Below, piece by piece: positions 56,165 to 64,000 of a stretch of DNA of 64,000 nt. The stretch spans positions 434,001 through 498,000 of the forward strand of contig WFMF01000026.1 of the NCBI GenBank assembly GCA_011033025.1, given 5' to 3'. Below the pieces are notes generated by a model. That model ran no database searches and had not been told where the DNA came from. It saw only the letters and a program-made list of their open reading frames with translations. Numbering within the stretch: the stretch's first letter is position 1; every line of letters begins with the position of its first letter. Origin of the DNA: Beroe forskalii. Its lineage: Eukaryota > Ctenophora > Nuda > Beroida > Beroidae. Position numbers and translations under genes: made by a program.

Positions 56165-56980
56165 CTGAATACGGAACCCGTCACCCAGCTCAAACAGGTA
56201 CCGAGCCAAGTTTCCCATGAATATTTCATATGAAACTTTTTGATCAGCAAATTTAGCTTTTAGCTTGGCCATTTGATTAACCAAGTTAAGTCAAAATTGC
56301 CGATAGATCACTCTTAATTTACATTGCACCTCATAATGAACTCTTTTCAGACTCGGTTCTTGAGGCAACGCAAGGAGGTCTATCATCTCAAATTTTCAAG
56401 ATTGGACATTTCGGTGACTGCTGATATACATAAGTTGGAATTATGAGAAAACTTGACACTTGTTAAGACAACGAAAAGATCGACCTAATCTTGTGTGTTG
56501 AAATTTTGAGGACATTGGGTATTAGGCTGCAATTTCGATCAGATTCTGTGTTTATGTTCGATTATCCTTTGGAGACAAGCTTAAGTAGAGATTTGTTCTT
56601 AATTACGAATATGACATTGATTTCTATGGAATGTATAATTTGTATTCACAACATTCAAAATTAAATGAAATCTTGTCGCAATGTTTCAACGTCAAAATAT
56701 TTACCCATCAGAAAATAAACATAGCTAAATTTCTGACGCAAAAGTTCACTCCGAAACGATAGGAAGCATCATAATCCCATTATAATGGTAGCATTGTAGT
56801 CCCAAAACATCAACAATCATTTAACATCAGAAATACTCTCATTGACATTTTATTTTGATGGTAATATTCCCATTTAAAACGTCCTTCCGTCAACTAATTT
56901 ATCATCATCACTTGCTGGCTTGATAAAATCTCGCACACCTTTAGTCTCTTCTGTACTCAGGGCCCTGGGGATCACTGTGA
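56165..56980. other. HPRT 3' UTR and spacer
   Basis: AT-rich; no gene or repeat recognised between the HPRT stop and the stop of the convergent minus-strand gene. Confidence 0.5.
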
Positions 56981-57411
56981 TTAGATGTTATCGATATCGA
57001 GAGCCTCGTCCCTCGTTTCCTCGCTGTCTGTAGACTCGTTACTAGCTGTCCTCAAGTTCGGTTCCTTCCTCGTCTTCTCGTTTTCGTGGCTGTTCATCAT
57101 GTTCTTTGCTATCTTTATCTTGCCCGCCAGTTTATGTCCTTCTGTTGCGTGACTCTTCTTTTCTTTGGCGGTCTGCGAAGGGAAATGTTATCGCAAATCA
57201 TAAACATAAAGCATAATACCTGAACATGCACAGTTAGGAATAGATCAGCGTTAATTTCTAGGTCCTACATGTTCATTTAAAAAAGTGCGCTGGCGCGAGC
57301 TGCGTTAGAATTGAACCACCGCAATGACTTACTTCGGTTTTTAGATTTCCCTTTTCTCCCAGCTCTTCCCTGAACCTCTTCGAAATCGTACTCGTCATAC
57401 TTGTCAGACAT
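56981..57411 (-). CDS. Small charged protein, possibly NUPR1/p8-like, 2 exons
   Basis: Exon 1 (57411-57333) begins MSDKYDEYDFEEV and continues GRAGRKGKSKNR. Exon 2 (57172-56981) has HATEGHKLAGKI, then an Asn/Lys/Glu-rich tail ending DEALDIDNI. The order acidic Tyr/Asp motif, Gly-Arg-Lys-Gly-x-Ser-Lys, then Gly-His ... Lys-Ile recalls the nuclear stress protein NUPR1 (p8), a small disordered chromatin factor. The two exons meet GTAAGT and CGCAG sites, but a direct join is out of phase by one. A small exon may be missing, or the acceptor lies two bases off. The family call is tentative. Confidence 0.45.
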
Positions 57412-59555
57412 GTTTGCTCAAATTTCAATTGTTGAATAAATCAGTAATGAGTCAAAAATAATGAATCATTAGTGGTCCTGAAAACACATTAGTCGCAAAA
57501 CAAGTTCAATGTGAGCAAAGTATTTAGCCAAGTGACAGTGAAATTAAATCATAAATACTGCGGGCTTCTGTTGCGTCAAACTCAAAAAACGTGAGACTGT
57601 TTGCTCCTTTATAATATAAAGTTACTGGAAAATACTTTCTCATTTGAAATACATCTAAGAGATTGAACAAGAAGAACGAAATTTTGATTTGAAAGTCGAA
57701 AAGCAATCAATAACGTAAGATAGTCTGGTTAGAAAGCAATGGAGTTATGGAGCTGAATGAAACTGTTGTATTGAAGAACTTTAACAAATCGATATACAAT
57801 AGTTCTACAACTTAAACATATTTTGCGTGCTTAACATACATATTAATCAGTGCGTCTATAAATATCCAAGCTGTGTGCCAGTGTACTGCATACTGTGTAG
57901 TGCCGTGTACACAGTGCACATTGCAGTACAGGATATTACACCGTTCACACGTACTCCACATAAAATGTATAATGTACTCATCGAACAAGGTGCTTCTATC
58001 ACACTATGGTGCATAGACGTCGTACGATAAGTAAAACAGAATTATGAACTTGAAGTGCCACCCCCCCCCCCAACTTCAAGTTCACTAGGGTTCCCGGTTC
58101 CGGTAATATTGCTGATAAATGCTTACAAATTAAAATGCTGTATCACTATAATACAAAGTATGAATTCGCCTAAAAGCTTCGTCCGTTTTTACATGAGTAA
58201 AATATCTTGTGCTACGCAACTATAGCAATAAATATCGGTTGGTTTAATATGATAATGATATGCGTATCATAGCTCGCCTCCCTTTTCTGATTATATAAAT
58301 GGATGAGACAGCCTACTTAACGTATTCAAATTTACCGACAAAAAATGGAACAAGGAATTAAATTTAAATACCCACGTGTACAATTTCGTTTAGAATCAAG
58401 CTAAATTTAAGTCGGGATAAATGTTTACTATTTTGAATCAGAATATAAACGTTGTCACAGAAGCACAAAGGGTGATGACAATGTTATGTACTACAGTTAG
58501 TACTACTATGACAAGATACATGGTTCACTCATAGTAAAATATTTACTTGAATACATGGAGTATTTACTAATACTATGAATGTATTTTGGACGTTTGCATT
58601 TCAGACGATTTTATAATTGTATGTGTAGGGAGGTACAAATAAAATGGGAATAGTGATACAACTGCATTTCATACAAATGGGTAGTAATTCAAATATAACA
58701 TTGAATGGAGTTAATCAAAAGTGGTCACAATGTCGAAAAATATCAAGTACTAAATTTCTTATCAAGATTAGAATGAATTGATAACATCAAAATACGATAT
58801 CAGTTGATAAGATCGATGGATTTTCATTTATTCATCTAATTTTGATTCTGAACTATTGAAGTTGAACTAACAATCTTCTCGATGGCTTACTGATTACTGC
58901 TTACGTAGATACTGATAGGCATTAATACAAAAAGTAACGGTATTTTGGTTTCCATGACATCGAAAAAAAAACGAGATTGCATTTAAAAATGAAAATGTAT
59001 TATTATCGAACAGAGCCCCATATAAATTCACGAGGTAATGAAATACCAGGGAAATCCTATCGAATAGCCGAGGCTGGCAAGTGGTGGGGTGGTTTGCAAG
59101 CCCCTGAAATCAGGCACACGATTCTCTCTGACTCTTTAACACTACTCTGTGAGGAAGCTCATGTTACAGAGGTGGAAGTTTGGAGAATTGCCAAGCTGGG
59201 ACACTAGTCGTGGTATATCAATATTAGATTCACAAAACGCGAACGCTCAAACACGCTACACAGACTTCACACGGTACTGATATTGATAAGTCTGTGGTGT
59301 GGCAGATTGGACATTTGATGTTACACGCAATCAGCACAGGTGTTTAATGGTAGTTGGCGGGCAAATTTCATTAATTGTAGTTATACGTGTAGGACTGAGA
59401 TGGGAGAACATGATGCCTGCCCATATCATTATCAATTGCAGATTGAATGATTGAATTGGGGTTCCCGTTCAGATAGGGAAATTAATAACTAATAAAAGAC
59501 GCGCTCGAGTGCGATTAATGGCAATGACACTGCAGTTTTACTTTCATAAAACTGT
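57412..59555. other. Non-coding stretch
   Basis: 2.1 kb of AT-rich sequence with a C11 run near 58063. Short ORFs (for example 58977-59207) show no domain that I recognise. Confidence 0.5.
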
Positions 59556-59559
59556 GCAT

Positions 59560-62090
59560 AATGTACATCAGCTTGCGTGCACGAATAAGCTTGTGCTGTT
59601 GTGCCGGTTGACGGTTCGAAGTTCACGTAAGCTTGTGCGCGTAAGCTTATGTGCATCGTGCACGTAAGTGCATCGTGCACCTCAGCTTATGTGCATCGTG
59701 CACGTAAGCTCGTAGGTAGCGTGTACGTAAGCTTGTGCGCACTGTGCGCGTCATGAGCTTGTGTGCATCGTGCATGTAAGCTAATGTGCATCGTGCACGT
59801 AAGCTTGTACGCACCGCGTACGTAACCTTGTGCGCACTGTGCATGTAACCTTATATGCATCGTGCACGTAAACTTGTGCGCACCGTGAGCTTTTGCGCAA
59901 CGTGCACGTAAGCTTTTGCGCACCGTGCACTTAAGCCTACAGTGCACACCTTACAAGTAAGCTTGTGCGCGTAAGCTTATGTGCATCGTGCATGTAAGTG
60001 CATCGTGCACGTGAGCTTATGTGCATCGTGCACGTGTGCTTATGATCGCGCGCGTAAGCTTGTGCATGATCGTGCACGTAAGCTTGTGCGCACCGTGCAC
60101 GTAAGCTTGTTTGCGTAAGCTTATGTGCATGTTCGTGCACGAAAGCTTGTGCGCACCGTGCACGAAAGCTTGTGCGCACCGTGCACGAAAGTTTGTGCGC
60201 ACCGTGCACGTAAGCTTGTGCGCGTAAGCTTACGCGCACCGTGCGCTTAAGAATAAGCTTATGTGCATCGTGCACATAAGCTTATGTGCATCGTGCACGT
60301 AAGCTTGTGTGCATCGTGCACGTGAGCTTGTGTGCATCGTGCACGTAAGTTCATGTGCGTCGTGCACGTAAACTTGTGTGCATCGTGCACGTAAGCTTAT
60401 GTGCATGTGCATCGTGCACGTAAACTTGTGCGCATCGTGCATGTAAGCTTATGTGCATCGTGCACGTAAACTTGTGCGCACCGTGCACATTAGCTTGTGT
60501 GCGTAAGCTTATGTACATGGTCGTGCACGAAAGCTTGTGCGCACCGTGCACATAAGCTTGTGTGCGTAAGCTTATGTACATGATCGTGCACGAATGCTTG
60601 TGCGCACCGTGTACGTAAGCTTGTGCGCTCCGTACGCGCGTAAGCTTATGTGCATCGTGCACCTAAGCTTATGTACATCGTGCACGTAAGTGCATTGCAT
60701 CGTGCACGTAAGCTTATGTGCATCGTGCAAGTAAGCTTGTGTGCATCGTGCACGTAAGCTTATGTACATCGTGCATGTAAGCTTGTGCGCACCGTGAACG
60801 TAAGCTTGTGCGCACTGTGTACGTAACCTTGTGCATCGTGCACGTAAGTTTGTGCGCACCGTGCGCGTGAGCTTTTGCGCACCGTGCACGTATGCTTACA
60901 GTGCACACTTTACAAGTAAGCTTGTGCACGTAACCTTATGAGCATCGTGCACGTAAGTTCATCGTGCACGTAAGCTTATGTTGTTATGTGCATCGTGCGC
61001 CTAAGCTTTTGCATGATCGTGCACGTAAGCTTGTGCGCGTAAGCTTATGTGCATCGTGCATGTTAGTGCATTTTGCACGTAATTGTAAGCTTATGTGCAT
61101 CGTGCACGTAAGCTTGTGTTCATCGTGCACGTAAGCTTATGTGCATCATGCACGTAAGCTTGTACGCACCGTGTACGTAAGCTTGTGCGCACTGTGCACG
61201 TAACCTTCTGTGCATCGTGCACGTAAGCTTGTGCGCACCGTGTACGTAAGCTTGTGCGCACCGTGTACGTAAGCTTGTGCGCACCGTGTACGTAAGCTTG
61301 TGTGCACCGTGCACGTAAGCCTGTGTGCACCGTGCACGTAAGCCTGTGTGCTCCGTGCACGTAAGCCTGTGTGCTCCGTGCACGTAAGCTCGTGCGCGCC
61401 GTGCATGCAAGCTTGTGTTCACCTTGCACGTAAGCCATGTGTCCACTGTGCACGTACGCTTGTGTGCACCGTGCACGTAAGCTTGTGCGCACAGTGCGCG
61501 TAGGTTTCTACGTACTGTGCATGTAAGATTATGCTACCGTGCACGTTAGCTTTTGCGTACCGTGCACGTTGACTTAAGCTTGTGCGAACCGCTAACTTTA
61601 TCTTGTGCGCACCGTGCACGTAAGCTTGTGCGCACAGTGCGCGTAGGTTTCTACGTACTGTGCATGTAAGATTTTGCTACCGTGCACGTTAGCTTTTGCG
61701 TACCGTGCACGTTGACTTAAGCTTGTGCGAACCGCTAACTTTATCTTGTGCGCACCGTGCACGTAAGCTTGTGTGCTCCGTGCACGTAAGCTCGTGCGCA
61801 CCGTGCATGCAAGCTTGTGTGCACCTTGCACGTAAGCCCTGTGTCCACTGTGCACGTACGCTTGTGTGCACCGTGCACGTAAGCTTGTGCGCACAGTGCG
61901 CGTAGGTTTCTACGTACTGTGCACGTAAGATTTTGCTACCGTGCACGTTAGCTTTTGCGTACCGTGCACGTTGACGTAAGCTTGTGCGTACCACATTACA
62001 CTTACTTTATCTTGTGCGTTCCGTGCACGTTAGCTTGTGTGCACCATACACGAAAGCTTGTGCGGACCGGGTGTGTAAGCTTGTGATTGT
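59560..62090. repeat. 23-bp palindrome-rich satellite array
   Basis: About 100 units of 23 bp, best kept at 61221-61310 with ACGTAAGCTTGTGCGCACCG plus TGT. Each unit carries AAGCTT and GTGCAC or GTGCGCAC palindromes. Variants with GTGCATCGTGCAC and 19-27 bp spacings are mixed in. At the right end a higher-order unit with GTAGGTTTCTACGTACTGTG recurs at 61499, 61639 and 61899. The minus strand is open in all three frames for long stretches, giving many spurious repeat proteins. Confidence 0.93.
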
Positions 62091-64000
62091 ACATTGTTAC
62101 TCAATGAAAAACATTTGTAACGGTAAACATTACAGAAATCTCCTTGAAATGTTCAATTCAACACAAATTAAAAAGAACATTTTTCCCTTTTTAATAACAA
62201 AACTTCAGTCATGGGTCCTAAGAGGAAGATGTGCAATTTTACAACTAAATAAACAAAACATCAAATATTACGTTCTTTCGTACCAATCATTCTTTTCAGA
62301 AATCCGTAGTCGATTTTTAACAGAAGTATATTTCAAGCAAAACAATTATTTGAGTCTTAAATTAAATGCGTAAGTTTTACGTTTTAGACCATATTGACGG
62401 CATTTCGAGTTCGACGTAGCAGGTAGTTAAAGTTTTCAAACTAATTATTTAACAGAACTGACTTTTGTCCACAGTCCCCCATCAATTAAAAATTAGTCAA
62501 GAAAAAGATAGTTAACCTTATCATTGGTATTATTAAGCAATAATTTCTAAAACATTATGGGAGCAAATAAATTAAAATAAACTTGACATTATGATCTTAG
62601 TAGGCACCAATTGGTATAACTATAACCAATAACGTTTAATTTCCAGTAGGCAAAATCTAAAACATATTTCAAATCATTGAGAAAATGATCTTCTTTCCTT
62701 TATTTTGAGGTTAATGTAACTGTTTCGTCAGGCCGCCACATCTGACAATGATTTTGAAATTTCCTTCCACTCACGCGCCGGCTGCCATTTAACTTTCATA
62801 TGCGTGCATGATTGGATTTGATGATACTGATTCAACAGTAAGTGATTATAAATACTGTCACGAACTTTTATGGTGGTGCGCGGCTTGCAAAATCAAATGT
62901 CAGAGCAATTCTGATGCAGTATCTTGTGGGCATGGTGCGAGATGAAAATTGAAATGTCGAACCAAAGCGAATCGTAATTTTTGGATGGTGAAGAATGTGT
63001 GCAGTACTAAAAAGTAAGATAAGAAGTGGCATCATCTCGCGCCGCAAGATTGAAACTACACGGTCATTCTTTTAATCCCTCATTCAGATGTGGCGAATTA
63101 CCTGCGTAATAAACAACAGTCCAAATTTTCTTCTAGATAAATTGCATTTTTCAAAAATTACACAAGGTCATTGCTATCAAGCATAAGATCAAGAATTTGA
63201 AATGCTAAAAGCATCTTAAAAATTCAACTTTATTAACTTTTTCGACTATCACTGAAAATTGAGATAAGGAAGTACCTACTACTAATATATAATATTACTA
63301 TCTGTAAATAACTAGATAGAATCGCACAATTTCTCAATTTGAACTATATATGATAATTACAATATCAAATACCATATTTCATTGTAAATGTTTTCAAGCC
63401 ACGGATTTCAGGGATAGTTGGAGATCTACTAAGCGCTCAAAAAATCAGTATATCCAAACGAATGTACCCGGTGCTAAAAATATAAAGAGAGTACTTTCGA
63501 GCAGCATTTTCAGAATTTTGAAAGATGACATCAGACAAATAGATCTCTGACAACGGAATGATTGATAGACTGATTCATTCGCACATTCATGCACAATAAA
63601 TGAACTAATTTTAGTAAAATGGGCTACTACTAACTAGGGATCGTTTGGTAATAAATGTTCTTTGTCCATAATCCTTATATTCATATTATCGTAGAGTGTA
63701 GAAGCATCTTTAATCGCCATAAAATCTAATATTTTTCATTAAAAAGAAATTAAATTTTGAAAACACAGCCGAATGAAATGTATTAATTGAAACAAATATA
63801 CAAATGCTGTGCCAGGCTAAACATAAATCCACGCAAATGTCATGTTTAATGGTGAGCGGCTTGCAATATGATGTATATTATAAGGTTTACAATGTATAAA
63901 ACAAGCATATAATTTAGTACCAGAGTACACAAAATGGTTCAATAATATCTTATTATATTCAATTCTCTCTAGTTTGGTATACCGCGTCCAAGGCGCGTTA
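62091..64000. other. AT-rich non-coding end of window
   Basis: No exon, RNA gene or repeat that I can support. ORFs of up to 130 codons here start in the satellite or lack any domain. Confidence 0.5.

Noticed and set aside
58977..59207. 76-codon plus-strand ORF
   Set aside because: No recognisable domain, splice context or promoter; could be a relic but cannot be supported.
59489..61994. Long overlapping minus-strand ORFs with repeated HGAHKLTCTVRTSL-type residues
   Set aside because: They are translations of the 23-bp satellite in rotating frames, with no non-repetitive domain.

Overview
The window is animal nuclear DNA. It has intron-rich single-copy metazoan genes (CNOT10, METTL26, HPRT, a Golgi sulfotransferase), AT-rich introns and intergenic DNA, many minisatellites, and several CR1/L2-type LINEs. 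Nothing in it is bacterial, viral or organellar. The host looks like a non-vertebrate metazoan, for example a cnidarian or other marine invertebrate. I cannot name it from sequence alone.

Left part (1-14.2 kb). A minus-strand CNOT10 gene can be followed through twelve phase-consistent exons; its 3' end lies off the left edge. Two other genes sit inside its introns. One is an intronless 217-codon minus-strand ORF with its own TATA box and three E-boxes. The other is a plus-strand seven-helix GPCR-like ORF broken by one frameshift. A five-exon METTL26 gene follows on the same strand. A 67-bp minisatellite, a 34-bp minisatellite built from a splice acceptor, and a dispersed repeat surround them.

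Middle part (14.4-43.6 kb) is nested transposon territory. LINE family A is present as a minus-strand copy without its reverse transcriptase, with a tandem 3' duplication, and as a plus-strand copy cut in two. LINE B splits that second copy. Its ORF1 is an intact 680-codon frame joining a PHD-like finger, an AlkB-like 2OG-Fe(II) dioxygenase domain and an SGNH-hydrolase domain, while its ORF2 is decayed. LINE C has a nearly complete PHD-endonuclease-RT frame with one stop. It abuts a 3.5-kb foldback structure whose arms are arrays of GAGCGC-type repeats. Smaller foldbacks and MITE-like elements fill the gaps.

Right part (45.4-64 kb). A single-exon carbohydrate sulfotransferase and a ten-exon HPRT gene lie on the plus strand, then a small minus-strand gene perhaps related to NUPR1/p8, then a 2.5-kb array of a 23-bp palindrome-rich satellite. 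At several HPRT intron edges a few bases of the adjoining exon replace the expected splice-site sequence. This suggests RNA-guided assembly correction or cDNA-mediated conversion.

The best candidate for something undescribed is the PHD-AlkB-SGNH ORF1 of LINE B. The host genes are ordinary housekeeping genes and form no operon; the rest is transposon and satellite biology.
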